Positions 39,534 to 48,409 are shown, counted from the first letter of the stretch. The stretch: DNA of 64,000 nt from Mesorhizobium sp. Root552 (GCF_001427285.1 NZ_LMFV01000015.1:33949-97948), one strand, 5' to 3'. Made by a program: numbers and translations. The notes: generated from the letters alone by a model not told the origin.

Positions 39534-40763
39534 ATGACTGTAAGATTGTTACAGGCAGGCACACTGGCGTGCGCCTTCGCCTTGTCTGGCACGGCCTTTG
39601 CCGCCGATCCGATCAAGATCGGCGTGCTTGAAGACCAGTCGGGCGACTTTGCCGCCGCGACGATCGGCAAGGTCCACGCCATCGAACTGGCCACCGAGGA
39701 GATCAACAAGGCCGGCGGCATTGCCGGGCGCCAGATCGAACTGGTCGTCTACGATACCCAGTCCGACAACAACCGCTACCAGGAGTTCATGCGCCGCGTG
39801 CTCCAGCGCGACAAGGTCGACGTGGTGTTCGCCGGCTTCTCGTCGGCATCGCGCGAAGCCTACCGCCCGATCGTCAACCAGTTCGACGGGCTGGCCTTCT
39901 ACAACAACCAGTATGAAGGCGGCGTCTGCGACGCCAACATGATCGTCACCGGCGCGGTGCCCGAGCAGCAGTTCTCGACGCTCATCCCGTGGATGATGGA
40001 GAAGTACGGCAACAAGGTCTACACCATCGCCGCCGACTACAATTTCGGCCAGATCTCGGCTGAATGGGTGCGCAACATCGTCAAGGAAAACGGCGGTGAA
40101 ATGGTGGGCGAGGAGTTCATCCCGCTCGGCGTCTCGCAGTTCTCGCAGACGATCCAGAACATCCAGACCGCCAAGCCCGGATTTGTCGTCACCCTGCTCG
40201 TCGGCGCCGCACAGGCTTCCTATTACGAGCAGGCAGCGTCGGCCAATCTCGGCCTGCCGATGGCGTCCTCGGTCAATGTCGGCCAGGGCTACGAGCACAA
40301 GCGCTTCACCCCGCCGTCGCTTGCCGACATGTATGTGACCACCAACTACATCGAGGAAGTCGACACGCCTGCCAGCAAGGCGTTCCTGGAGAAGTTCCAC
40401 GCCAAGTATCCGAACGAGCCCTACGTGAACCAGGAAGCGGCGAACTCCTACATCGGCATCAACCTCTACAAGCAGATGGTCGAGCGCGCCAACGGCTCCA
40501 CCAAGCGCGACGACCTGCGCAAGGTGATCGCTGAGGGCGACGTCTGCTTCGACGGTCCGTCCGGCAATGTCTGCCTCGATCCGAAGAGCCAGCACATGTC
40601 GCACACGATCTATCTCGCCCATGTCAACAAGGACCATTCGATCGACTTCCCGAAGGTCTGGGACAACATCAAGCCTTACTGGCTGGGCGATGCGGGCTGC
40701 GATCTGACCAAGGCCGATCCGGACGCGCAGTACACGCCGTCCAATCCTCCGCCTAAGCAGTAA
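39534..40763 (+). CDS. urtA: Urea/amide-type ABC transporter substrate-binding protein, Sec-exported (cluster 2)
   Basis: Periplasmic binding protein of 409 residues. A classical Sec signal (LLQAGTLACAFALSGTAFA/AD) is followed by IKIGVLEDQSGDFAAATIGK, VVYDTQSDNNRYQEFM, YNNQYEGGVCDANMIVTG and AADYNFGQISAEW, the landmarks shared with the cluster 1 paralogue. Family members of this type (UrtA/FmdD) bind urea or short amides. ATG 39534 has GGAGGAG nine bases upstream. With fmdA at the end of the operon, formamide or acetamide is the likely ligand. Confidence 0.92.
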   Translation: MTVRLLQAGTLACAFALSGTAFAADPIKIGVLEDQSGDFAAATIGKVHAIELATEEINKAGGIAGRQIELVVYDTQSDNNRYQEFMRRVLQRDKVDVVFAGFSSASREAYRPIVNQFDGLAFYNNQYEGGVCDANMIVTGAVPEQQFSTLIPWMMEKYGNKVYTIAADYNFGQISAEWVRNIVKENGGEMVGEEFIPLGVSQFSQTIQNIQTAKPGFVVTLLVGAAQASYYEQAASANLGLPMASSVNVGQGYEHKRFTPPSLADMYVTTNYIEEVDTPASKAFLEKFHAKYPNEPYVNQEAANSYIGINLYKQMVERANGSTKRDDLRKVIAEGDVCFDGPSGNVCLDPKSQHMSHTIYLAHVNKDHSIDFPKVWDNIKPYWLGDAGCDLTKADPDAQYTPSNPPPKQ

Positions 40764-40777
40764 CCACCACGAATTGG

Positions 40778-40803
40778 GGCGGGCGCGATCCGTCGCGCCC
40801 GCC
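40778..40803 (+). terminator. GC-rich hairpin between urtA and urtB (cluster 2)
   Basis: ggcgggcgcga (40778-40788) pairs perfectly with tcgcgcccgcc (40793-40803) around a four-base loop, without a T-tract. It lies in the same place as the hairpin at 8004-8034 of cluster 1 and probably stabilises or partly attenuates the mRNA so that binding protein exceeds permease. Confidence 0.55.
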
Positions 40804-40838
40804 TGCACGCCTGCCTGTTTGCCCGATCGGAGCGCCTT

Positions 40839-41711
40839 ATGGATTTTGTGACAACAATCGTGTCGTCGGCCTATCAATTCGGCGACGCGTTCGCGTTTCT
40901 GGTCCTTTCCGCCTGCGGCCTCGCCGTCATTTTCGGCATGATGGGCGTCATCAACCTTGCGCATGGCGAATTCATCATGTGCGGCGCCTACATGACCGTG
41001 TTCGCGGTCAACTGGGGCCTGCCCTTGCCGCTGGCGATCATCTGCGGCAGCCTTTTCGCCGGCCTCGTCGGCATGATCATCGAGCGCCTCGTGGTGCGCA
41101 GGCTCTATTCACGTCCGCTCGATTCCATCCTCGCGACATGGGGCGTCAGCCTCATCGCCTCGCAAGGCACGCTGATCCTTTTCGGGCCGACCATGCGCGG
41201 CGTCGGAACCCCGCTCGGCAGCTTCATGGTCGGCGCGCTGTCGTTTTCCTATTATCGCCTCGTGCTGATGGCGACGGCGCTGGCGGTGCTGGTGCTGCTC
41301 TATCTCGTCTTCAACAAGACGCGCTTCGGTGTCCTGGCGCGCGCCACCATCCAGGCGCCCCACATGGCCAATGCGCTCGGTGTCGACACCAACCGCGTCT
41401 ACGCTTTCACCTTCGGCATCGGCGCTGCCCTTGCCGGCCTCACCGGCGGCATCTACGCGCCGACCATGACGATGATCCCGACCATGGGCACCACCTTCAT
41501 CATGGAAGCCTTCGTCACGGTCGTCGTCGGCGGCGCAGACGTATTCCTCGGCACCGCGCCCGCCGCCGCGCTGCTTGCGGTGGTGAAGGCCTCCCTCACT
41601 TCCTGGCAGGGACAACTCGCCGGCCAGATCGGCCTGCTCCTTGCCGTCATCCTCGTCATCCGCCTGCTGCCGAAAGGCGTGACGGGCTTCATCCTGAAAG
41701 ATCGGGCCTAA
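40839..41711 (+). CDS. urtB: Urea/amide-type ABC transporter permease UrtB (cluster 2)
   Basis: LivH/UrtB-family permease of 290 residues with the signature GLAVIFGMMGVINLAHGEF near the N-terminus, VVRRLYSRPLDSILATWG, the ATIQAPHMANALGVD coupling loop and FVTVVVGGADVFLGT. There are about eight membrane helices. CGGAG lies before the ATG. Six bases separate it from urtC. It is paralogous to the cluster 1 urtB product. Confidence 0.93.
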   Translation: MDFVTTIVSSAYQFGDAFAFLVLSACGLAVIFGMMGVINLAHGEFIMCGAYMTVFAVNWGLPLPLAIICGSLFAGLVGMIIERLVVRRLYSRPLDSILATWGVSLIASQGTLILFGPTMRGVGTPLGSFMVGALSFSYYRLVLMATALAVLVLLYLVFNKTRFGVLARATIQAPHMANALGVDTNRVYAFTFGIGAALAGLTGGIYAPTMTMIPTMGTTFIMEAFVTVVVGGADVFLGTAPAAALLAVVKASLTSWQGQLAGQIGLLLAVILVIRLLPKGVTGFILKDRA

Positions 41712-41717
41712 GCAACA

Positions 41718-42776
41718 ATGACATTGTCACGGATCTTCAAGCGGCTGGAAGGGCCGCAGACCATGGGCAAGGGGCGCGTGTTCTGGACCGCCTTCGTGGT
41801 CGTGCTGGCGGTAGCGCTTGCCTATCCGCTGTTTGCCGACGGCTACGATGTCGGCAACAACATCTACTTCCTCAACTGGACCTTCATGGCGCTCGGCCTC
41901 AGCCTGATCTGGGGCTATGGCGGCTCGCTGTCGTTCGGCCAGACGGCCTTCTTCGGCGTCGCCGGCTACAGCTACGGCATCCTCACGATCAATTTCGGCA
42001 CCGCCTACGGCTTCGGCATCATCTCGGTCTTCGCCGCCATCGCCATCGCCGCCCTGTTCGCCGCCATTCTCGGCTACTTCCTGTTCTTCGGGCGCATCAG
42101 CGGCATCTTCCTCGGCATCGTCACGCTGTCGGTGACGCTGGCGCTCGAGCGCTTCATGGCCCAGACCGCCGGCCCGGAATGGACGGTCGGCTCGGCGCGC
42201 CTCAACGGCTTCAACGGCATGAGCGGCATGCCGCCACTGACCTTGCCCTGGTTCGGCGGGGAGATCGTGCTCTATCCGGACATCGGGCTTTATTATCTCG
42301 TGCTCGGCCTTCTGGTGGTCGTCTATCTCGGCCTGCGCATCCTGGTGAATTCCAAGTTCGGCAACATCCTCGTGGCGCTGCGCGAAAACCCGCAACGGGC
42401 CGAGATGCTCGGCTACGACATCCGAAAATACCAGCTTGGCGGCTTCGTCATCGGCGCCGCCCTCGCGGGCCTCAGCGGCGTGCTCTACACAAGCTGGGGC
42501 CAGTACATCACGCCGTCATCGATGGGCATCACGGCTGCCGCGCTGCCCATCATCTGGGTCGCCGTCGGCGGCAGATCCGACCTCACCGCCACGCTGATCG
42601 GCACGCTGGTCGTGCTCTCCGCCTTCCAGGCGCTGACCATCTACGGCAGCCAGTATGCGCTGGTAGTGATGGGCCTGCTTCTGGTCTGCACCGTGCTCAT
42701 GGCTCCCAAGGGCCTGATCGCCAATGCCGGCATCCTGCTCGGCTCCCTGTTTGGCCGCAAGAACGGGGGCAAGTAG
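41718..42776 (+). CDS. urtC: Urea/amide-type ABC transporter permease UrtC (cluster 2)
   Basis: LivM/UrtC-family permease of 352 residues: SLIWGYGGSLSFGQTAFFG, NSKFGNILVALRENPQRAEM (coupling loop), VAVGGRSDLTATLIGTLVVL. The first ATG (41718) has a poor ribosome site; ATG 41763 (MGKGRVFWTAFVV) would put the first membrane helix close to the terminus and is a fair alternative. It is stop-to-start spaced by two bases from urtD. Confidence 0.92.
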   Translation: MTLSRIFKRLEGPQTMGKGRVFWTAFVVVLAVALAYPLFADGYDVGNNIYFLNWTFMALGLSLIWGYGGSLSFGQTAFFGVAGYSYGILTINFGTAYGFGIISVFAAIAIAALFAAILGYFLFFGRISGIFLGIVTLSVTLALERFMAQTAGPEWTVGSARLNGFNGMSGMPPLTLPWFGGEIVLYPDIGLYYLVLGLLVVVYLGLRILVNSKFGNILVALRENPQRAEMLGYDIRKYQLGGFVIGAALAGLSGVLYTSWGQYITPSSMGITAAALPIIWVAVGGRSDLTATLIGTLVVLSAFQALTIYGSQYALVVMGLLLVCTVLMAPKGLIANAGILLGSLFGRKNGGK

Positions 42777-42778
42777 CC

Positions 42779-43495
42779 ATGGCCATGCTGCAGACCCACA
42801 ATCTCAACAAGCACTTCGGCGGCCTGCACGTCACCGCCGATGTCAGCTTCCAGCTCGAGCCGGGCAAGATCCATTGCCTCATCGGCCCCAATGGGGCCGG
42901 CAAGAGCACCTTCTTCCGCCTGTTGCTGGGCGAGCACCAGCCGTCGAGCGGAACCATCGTTTTCGACGGCAAGGACATAACCCGGCTGAAGCCGTTTCAG
43001 CGCATAAACCAGGGCATGAGCGTCAAGTTCCAGGTGCCGGGCATCTTCGGGGCGCTCAGCGCGCAGCAGAACCTGCAGATCGCCCTGCAGCACCGGCTGG
43101 CATCCTTCGACCTCGATGCCGAAGTCGAAAGGCTGCTGGAGTTCCTGCAGCTCAAGGACGTCGCCGACCAGCTGGCCGGCAACCTCAGCCACGGCCTGAA
43201 GCAATGGCTCGAGATCGGCATGGCCATCTCGCTGAAGCCGAAGCTTCTCCTGCTTGACGAACCGACCGCAGGCATGTCGCCGGAAGAAACCTTCATGACC
43301 GGCGAGATCGTCAAGCAGCTCAACGCCGAGGGCATGACGGTGCTCGCCGTCGAGCACGACATGGCCTTCGTGCGCCAGGTGGCGGACCGCGTTTCCGTGC
43401 TGCATTTCGGCCGCATCTTCGCCGAAGGCACCATCGACGAGATTGTTGCCGACGAGCGGGTTGCCGCCATCTATCTGGGGCAGAGCCATGACTGA
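42779..43495 (+). CDS. urtD: Urea/amide-type ABC transporter ATP-binding protein UrtD (cluster 2)
   Basis: LivG/UrtD-type ATPase of 238 residues with Walker A GPNGAGKST, signature LSHGLKQWLEIGMAI, Walker B LLLLDEPTAGM and switch AVEHDM. The LSHG-x-KQW signature marks the UrtD subgroup. It starts at ATG 42779 (MAMLQTHN) behind a GGGG run; ATG 42785 is possible. Its end overlaps urtE by eight bases (ATGACTGA), as in cluster 1. Confidence 0.93.
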   Translation: MAMLQTHNLNKHFGGLHVTADVSFQLEPGKIHCLIGPNGAGKSTFFRLLLGEHQPSSGTIVFDGKDITRLKPFQRINQGMSVKFQVPGIFGALSAQQNLQIALQHRLASFDLDAEVERLLEFLQLKDVADQLAGNLSHGLKQWLEIGMAISLKPKLLLLDEPTAGMSPEETFMTGEIVKQLNAEGMTVLAVEHDMAFVRQVADRVSVLHFGRIFAEGTIDEIVADERVAAIYLGQSHD

Positions 43496-44198
43496 CACCT
43501 TGCTCGACATCAAAGGGCTTCGGGCCGGCTATGGCGGCAAGCCCGTGCTGCAAGGCATCGACCTCAGCGTCTCCAGGGGCGAGATCGTCGCCGTCATCGG
43601 GCGCAACGGGGTCGGCAAATCGACCTTGATGAAGACCCTGATCGGCCTCGTCGAGAGCATGGCCGGAACGATACGGTTCGGCTCGACCGAACTGACCGGT
43701 TTGACGCCGTTTCGCCGGGCGCGGCTCGGCATAGGCTATGTCCCGCAAGGCCGCGACGTGTTTCCACGCATGTCGGTAAAGGAAAACCTCCAGGTCGGCG
43801 AATCCATGCGCGATCGCATCCCGGCCGATGTCTACGAGCGCATCTACAGCCTGTTCCCGATCCTGAAGGAAAGGGCCAGCCAGCAAGCCGGAACCATGTC
43901 GGGCGGCCAGCAGCAGCAGCTCGCCATCGGGCGGGTGCTGGTCGGCTCGCCGCAGCTTTTGCTGCTCGATGAACCGTCCGAAGGCATCCAGCCGTCCATC
44001 GTCCAGGACATCGGCCGCATCATCAAGCAGCTGAACCAGGAAAGCGGCATGACGATCATGTTCGTCGAGCAGAACCTCGACATGATCAAGGCTCTCGCCC
44101 AGCGCTGCTACGTCATGGACAAGGGGCGCATCGTCGCGCACGTGACCCCGCAGGAGCTTGAGGACCGCGACACCATCAGAAAGCACTTGGCCGTATAG
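43488..44198 (+). CDS. urtE: Urea/amide-type ABC transporter ATP-binding protein UrtE (cluster 2)
   Basis: LivF/UrtE-type ATPase of 236 residues with Walker A GRNGVGKST, signature MSGGQQQQLAIGRVL, Walker B LLLLDEPSEGI and FVEQN. It starts at ATG 43488 inside the urtD 3' end. It is followed after 29 bases by the formamidase gene, so import and hydrolysis are co-expressed. Confidence 0.92.
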   Translation: MTDTLLDIKGLRAGYGGKPVLQGIDLSVSRGEIVAVIGRNGVGKSTLMKTLIGLVESMAGTIRFGSTELTGLTPFRRARLGIGYVPQGRDVFPRMSVKENLQVGESMRDRIPADVYERIYSLFPILKERASQQAGTMSGGQQQQLAIGRVLVGSPQLLLLDEPSEGIQPSIVQDIGRIIKQLNQESGMTIMFVEQNLDMIKALAQRCYVMDKGRIVAHVTPQELEDRDTIRKHLAV

Positions 44199-44227
44199 CC
44201 GGCTAAGATCAACAAGGAGAGTACCGG

Positions 44228-45217
44228 ATGTCCTGGCTTCAGAATTCGATCATGGCCAAGCGCGGCGTGGCCAAGGGAAAGGTCAACAGCACCCACAGCA
44301 TGACGGAGGCCGATCAAGGCAAGTATCACTATGTCTACGGACCCTATGTCGAGCCGGTGCTTCGGGTCGATCCGGGCGCGGAGGTTTCGGTTGAAACCCA
44401 TGACGCCTTCGAGGGCGCCATCAAAAGCGAATCCGACATTCCGAGCCAGATCCTCAACTTCCCTTACCTGAACCCGCAGAACGGCCCGATCTATGTCAAC
44501 GGCGCCGAAAAGGGCGATTGCCTTGCCGTCTACATCAAGGAAGTCCGCCCGCGCGGCCCGCAGCCCTCAGGCACCACTTGCCTCATTCCCGAATTCGGCG
44601 GCCTCGTCGGCACCGGCGACACGGCCATCCTCAACGCGCCGCTGCCGGAGCGGGTCAAGAAGGTGCATATCGACGCCGTCAAGGGCGTGACCTGGAACGA
44701 CAAGATCACCATTCCCTACGAGCCGTTCATCGGCACCATAGGCACGTCGCCGGAAATCGAGGCCATATCGGCGCTGCAGCCCGACTATTACGGCGGCAAC
44801 ATGGACCTGCCCGACGTCGCTCCCGGCGCGGTGGTCTACCTGCCCGTCAACACGCCGGGCGCTTTGCTCTACCTTGGCGACTGCCATGCGAACCAGGGCG
44901 ACGGTGAGCTTTGCGGCGTCGCCATCGAGCATCCCACGGTCACGACGGTGCAGGTCGATCTTATCAAGAACTGGAACTTCAAGTGGGTCCGGCTTGAGAA
45001 TGAAAAGGTCATCATGACCATCGGTTCCGGCCGGCCGATGGAAGATGCCGCGCGCATCGCCTATCGCGAGCTGGTTCGCTGGATGGCCGCCGACTACAAG
45101 TTCACCGAACTCGATGCCTACATGCTTTTGACACAGGTTGGGCGTGCCCGGCTGGGCAACATGGTCGACCCGAAATACACGATCGGCGCGTCGATCCTGA
45201 AGTCCTACCTGGCGTAA
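44228..45217 (+). CDS. fmdA: Acetamidase/formamidase family enzyme
   Basis: Hydrolyses a short amide (formamide or acetamide) to the acid and ammonia, so it supplies nitrogen. The 329-residue protein matches the FmdA/AmdA family in length and landmarks: VLRVDPGAEVSVETHDAFEG, NGPIYVNGAEKGDCLAVYI, SGTTCLIPEFGGL, PYEPFIGTIGTSPE, YYGGNMDLPDVAPGAVVYLP, LGDCHANQGDGELCGVAIE. These proteins are Zn-dependent beta-rich amidases; the DCHANQGDGE stretch lies at the active site. ATG 44228 has AAGGAG 10 bases upstream. It is last in cluster 2 and is followed by a perfect palindromic terminator. Cytosolic. Confidence 0.93.
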   Translation: MSWLQNSIMAKRGVAKGKVNSTHSMTEADQGKYHYVYGPYVEPVLRVDPGAEVSVETHDAFEGAIKSESDIPSQILNFPYLNPQNGPIYVNGAEKGDCLAVYIKEVRPRGPQPSGTTCLIPEFGGLVGTGDTAILNAPLPERVKKVHIDAVKGVTWNDKITIPYEPFIGTIGTSPEIEAISALQPDYYGGNMDLPDVAPGAVVYLPVNTPGALLYLGDCHANQGDGELCGVAIEHPTVTTVQVDLIKNWNFKWVRLENEKVIMTIGSGRPMEDAARIAYRELVRWMAADYKFTELDAYMLLTQVGRARLGNMVDPKYTIGASILKSYLA

Positions 45218-45235
45218 TTTCCCCGCTCAAACGTC

Positions 45236-45263
45236 AACGCCGGCTGCCATGGCAGCCGGCGTT
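45236..45263 (+). terminator. Palindromic terminator after fmdA
   Basis: A perfect 28-base palindrome (two 14-base arms meeting at ccatgg) is followed by ttgcg. It lies 19 bases after the fmdA stop and closes cluster 2. Confidence 0.65.
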
Positions 45264-45290
45264 TGCGCATTTATCCGTCCGGTCGGTCTT

Positions 45291-45392
45291 AAAGCGTGCC
45301 GCGATCTTTCAGATTAGCTTAGCACGCTTTAACCGGTTGATTTTATGCATGTCTTTATCCCGAAACCGGTTCCCACTTTCGGGAGACATGCA
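45291..45392. repeat. Intergenic mosaic palindromes before the leuB 3' end
   Basis: Two inverted repeats occur here. AAAGCGTGC (45291-45299) pairs with GCACGCTTT (45322-45330). ATGCATGTC (45345-45353) with CCCGAAA pairs with TTTCGGG and ACATGCAT (up to 45392). The second has the look of the widespread rhizobial palindromic element. Lying between convergent fmdA and leuB, it may terminate leuB. Confidence 0.6.
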
Positions 45393-46496
45393 TTAGGCGA
45401 AAAACTTCGCGATGATGGCGTCGCCCATGGCGGTGGTGCCGACCTCGGTCTTGCCTTCCGACATGATGTCTCCGGTGCGCAGGCCGTCGTCGAGCACGGC
45501 TGCGATCGCCGCCTCCAGACGGTCGGCCTCGGCCACCATGTTGAAGGAATAGCGCAGGCACATCGCAAACGACGCGATCATGGCGATCGGGTTGGCGATG
45601 CCCTTGCCGGCGATGTCCGGAGCGGAGCCATGCACCGGCTCGTAAAGCGCCTTGCGCTTGCCGGTCTTGGCATCCGGTGCACCCAGCGATGCCGAAGGCA
45701 GCATGCCGAGCGAGCCGGTCAGCATCGCCGCCACGTCGGAGAGCATGTCGCCGAACAGGTTGTCGGTGACGATGACGTCGAACTGCTTGGGCCAACGCAC
45801 CAGCTGCATGCCGCCGGCGTCGGCCAGCATGTGCGAGAGCTGGACGTCGGCATATTTCGCCTTGTGCGTCTGGGCGACCACTTCCTTCCACAGCACGCCC
45901 GACTTCATGACGTTGTTCTTTTCCATCGAGCAGACCTTGTTGGCGCGGGTGCGCGCCAGCTCGAAGGCGACGCCCGAAATGCGCTCGATCTCGAAGGTGT
46001 CGTAGACCTGGGTGTCGATGGCGCGCTTCTGGCCGTTGCCGAGATCGATGATCTGCTTCGGCTCGCCGAAATAGACGCCGCCGGTCAGTTCGCGCACGAT
46101 CAGGATGTCGAGGCCCTCGACCACGTCCTGCTTCAGCGACGAGGAAGCGGCGAGCGCCGGGTAGCAGATGGCGGGGCGCAGATTGGCGAACAGCTCAAGA
46201 TCCTTGCGCAGCCGCAGCAGGCCCGCCTCGGGGCGAACATCGTAGGGCACGCCGTCCCACTTCGGCCCGCCGACGGCACCGAACAAAACGGCGTCGGCGG
46301 CCAGCGCCTTCGCCATGTCGGCGTCGGAGATCGCCGCACCATGCGCATCATAGGCCGAGCCGCCGACGAGGCCCTCGTCGGTGGCAAAGCCGCTGCCCAG
46401 CTTGGCGTTCATCGCCGCGATCAGTTTCTTGACCTCGGCCATCGCCTCGGGGCCAATGCCGTCGCCGGCAAGCAGGAAGAGATTTTTCGAAGTCAT
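45393..46496 (-). CDS. leuB: 3-Isopropylmalate dehydrogenase
   Basis: Oxidatively decarboxylates 3-isopropylmalate to 2-oxoisocaproate with NAD, the third step of leucine synthesis. The 367-residue protein carries [26 protein letters not shown], the substrate loop [58 protein letters not shown] (cited in two parts: [12 protein letters not shown] and [11 protein letters not shown]) and [17 protein letters not shown]. This is full family length. The other leucine gene, leuD, lies 4 kb away on the same strand. Confidence 0.97.
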   Translation of the reverse strand: MTSKNLFLLAGDGIGPEAMAEVKKLIAAMNAKLGSGFATDEGLVGGSAYDAHGAAISDADMAKALAADAVLFGAVGGPKWDGVPYDVRPEAGLLRLRKDLELFANLRPAICYPALAASSSLKQDVVEGLDILIVRELTGGVYFGEPKQIIDLGNGQKRAIDTQVYDTFEIERISGVAFELARTRANKVCSMEKNNVMKSGVLWKEVVAQTHKAKYADVQLSHMLADAGGMQLVRWPKQFDVIVTDNLFGDMLSDVAAMLTGSLGMLPSASLGAPDAKTGKRKALYEPVHGSAPDIAGKGIANPIAMIASFAMCLRYSFNMVAEADRLEAAIAAVLDDGLRTGDIMSEGKTEVGTTAMGDAIIAKFFA

Positions 46497-46586
46497 GGAG
46501 AACCGTCCCGGAAGTTGCTTGAACCAGAAGTCACTGAACCGGGGCCTTGCTAAACGGCAAGCTGCCCTTGCGCAAGGGGAAGCCGT

Positions 46587-46937
46587 TCAGCGGTGCGAGA
46601 GGATATTGACCAGCTTGCCGAACGGGTCGCGCACATAGAAGCGGCGCACGCCCCACGGCTCGTCGGCGGGCCCATACTCAACGGCTATTCCTGCCTTCCT
46701 GGCTGCCGCCAGCACGGCGTCGACATCGTCGACCTCGATCGACAGGTCAGGCACCGGCGTCCCTGAACCGCCTTCGCTGGCGATGCTGACCTGCACGTTC
46801 ATTTGCGCTGGACCGCCATAGGTTGCAATCCAGCCGTGATCCATCACCACGTCCAATCCGAGTAAGTCGCCGTAGAACCGTTTCGCTTCCGAAACGTCAA
46901 CTGCCGCAATGTTGGCGATGATGCGCCGGACGCTCAT
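46587..46937 (-). CDS. VOC superfamily (glyoxalase/dioxygenase-like) protein
   Basis: This 116-residue protein has a single vicinal-oxygen-chelate domain: two beta-alpha-beta-beta-beta units, ANIAAVDVSEAKRFYGDLLGL and LSIEVDDVDAVLAAARKAGI. It ends RRFYVRDPFGKLVNILSH, the usual C-terminal strand. Proteins of this kind bind a divalent metal and act on varied substrates, so no reaction is assigned. The start overlaps the upstream ridA-family stop by four bases, indicating co-expression. Confidence 0.85.
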   Translation of the reverse strand: MSVRRIIANIAAVDVSEAKRFYGDLLGLDVVMDHGWIATYGGPAQMNVQVSIASEGGSGTPVPDLSIEVDDVDAVLAAARKAGIAVEYGPADEPWGVRRFYVRDPFGKLVNILSHR

Positions 46938-47329
46938 GCCTTGCCGCTCGCGCTGCGTTTGAGCGCAGTCACTTCGATCTCGATCTTCATTTCCGGCGTG
47001 TTGAGGCCGCAGGTGATCATGGTTGCAGCCGGCCGTATATCGCCGAAATATGCGCCGAGGATCGGAAAGACGCGATCCACGTAACTTGCATCGGTGATGT
47101 AGTAATGCGCCCGCACCACGTCGGCGAGCTTGAAGCCGCCCTCGGCCAAAGCCTTGATGATCGTCTCAAGGCAGTTGCGCGTCTGCTCCTCGACCGTCTC
47201 GGGCATAGTCATGGTGGCATAGTCGTAGCCGGTGGTGCCGGAGACGAAGCACCAGTCGCCCTGCACCACGGTGCGCGAATAGCCGGCGGTCTTTTCAAAC
47301 GGCGAGCCGGTGGAAATCAGTTTGCGCAT
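46934..47329 (-). CDS. RidA family protein (enamine/imine deaminase-like)
   Basis: This 131-residue protein has the YjgF/RidA fold: YSRTVVQGDWCFVSGTTGYD, EEQTRNCLETIIKALAEGGF, VVRAHYYITD, RPAATMITCGL and a terminal IEIEVTALK. RidA proteins hydrolyse reactive enamines such as 2-aminoacrylate. The classical catalytic Arg lies in the RPAATM segment. I chose ATG 47329 (AAGGGA upstream); an in-frame ATG/GTG at 47350 would add seven residues. It is cotranscribed with the downstream VOC gene. Confidence 0.87.
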   Translation of the reverse strand: MRKLISTGSPFEKTAGYSRTVVQGDWCFVSGTTGYDYATMTMPETVEEQTRNCLETIIKALAEGGFKLADVVRAHYYITDASYVDRVFPILGAYFGDIRPAATMITCGLNTPEMKIEIEVTALKRSASGKA

Positions 47330-47362
47330 GTGGCGTGTCCCTTCAACCAATCGCTGTCCCGC

Positions 47363-48202
47363 TTATTGCGGCGGCGCGAGCGCTGTCTTCATAGCCTCGC
47401 GCAATTCGCCGGGCCATGTCTTCAGCGCCGGCCATGCGTCCGGCTGGGCCTTGTCGGTCTGGCGGGCGAAATAGAGTTTCTTGCCCTTGGTATCGATCGC
47501 CATGAAGCCGTCGCCGCCACCGCAGGCATGCGGGATGCAGCCGCGCGCGTAGGCGATGCCGGACTTGGTCTTTTCGGTACCGCCGCCAACCAGCAGGCTG
47601 GTCGCCATCTCTGTCAGCCCGTCGCCGAGCAGTTTCTTCGCCTCGCCGTAAACCGCTTCGTTGTGGAAGGCGTCGATGATGTTGTCGTATTTCGCCGGAT
47701 CGACATCGGCCCAGCCGGTGCCGGGGTCCGGCGTGTAGCTCAGCCTGCCGGCCAGCGCAAAGCCAGTCTGCGGCGACCATTTCCTGACATCGCCGGACGC
47801 GCCGGGCAAAAGCCACGGCACGAAATAGATCGCGTCGTCGCTGACGCCGGCGGGCGGTGCGCCGCAATCGTCCTCGCCGATGCTGGCCCGCTGGACATCC
47901 TGCCCTTCCGGCTTCCAAACCATCACCTTGGCGGGTCCGCAGGCATTGCCGCCATCGCCGGTGTCGAACAGCGCGACATCTGTGCCGCCGACCTTCACGA
48001 TGCCGTTGAAATAAACAAAGTAGGCCTTGGCCAATTCCTTGCCGTCGAAGGACAGCGTCTTTTCGCCGTACTCTTCCGTCTGCGTGATCGTCAGCGTCCC
48101 GCCAGCAAACGGCACCGGCGCCGGCTTCTCCTCCTGCGCCTGTGCGGCGCTCAATGCGACAAGCCCAAGCGCTGCGGCAATCGTTGTTCTCCAGAATTTC
48201 AT
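47363..48202 (-). CDS. Exported protein of unknown function with a C-x-PH-x-C loop
   Basis: This 279-residue protein has a Sec signal peptide (KFWRTTIAAALGLVALSAAQAQ/EE). The mature part is beta-rich, with DTGDGGNACGPAKVMVWK and a C-terminal ARGCIPHACGGGDGFMAID followed by YFARQTDK. The CIPHAC loop recalls the CKPHDC inhibitory loop of the Ivy lysozyme-inhibitor family, but overall similarity is weak and the protein is longer than Ivy. Periplasmic. It lies between ridA family and ade genes, 33 bases upstream of ridA on the same strand. The lysozyme-inhibitor role is a guess from the motif. Confidence 0.8.
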   Translation of the reverse strand: MKFWRTTIAAALGLVALSAAQAQEEKPAPVPFAGGTLTITQTEEYGEKTLSFDGKELAKAYFVYFNGIVKVGGTDVALFDTGDGGNACGPAKVMVWKPEGQDVQRASIGEDDCGAPPAGVSDDAIYFVPWLLPGASGDVRKWSPQTGFALAGRLSYTPDPGTGWADVDPAKYDNIIDAFHNEAVYGEAKKLLGDGLTEMATSLLVGGGTEKTKSGIAYARGCIPHACGGGDGFMAIDTKGKKLYFARQTDKAQPDAWPALKTWPGELREAMKTALAPPQ

Positions 48203-48409
48203 GGCGAGCTCTCCCGTTGCGGCGTTTCCGTCTCAAGCGTCGCGGCAAGTTAGGCAAGGCCGCAGCCCAAGTCCACCGTGCACCGACGCTTCCGCCAAGT
48301 CATGCGCCAGCCACGGCTGATGGCTTGCAACGGCTCCCGTTCTGGTATCGATTGCGGCGATGAGGGAAGGGCGCAATTTTGCGCGCGCCTTTGGCGGAGC
48401 AGGACAGGC

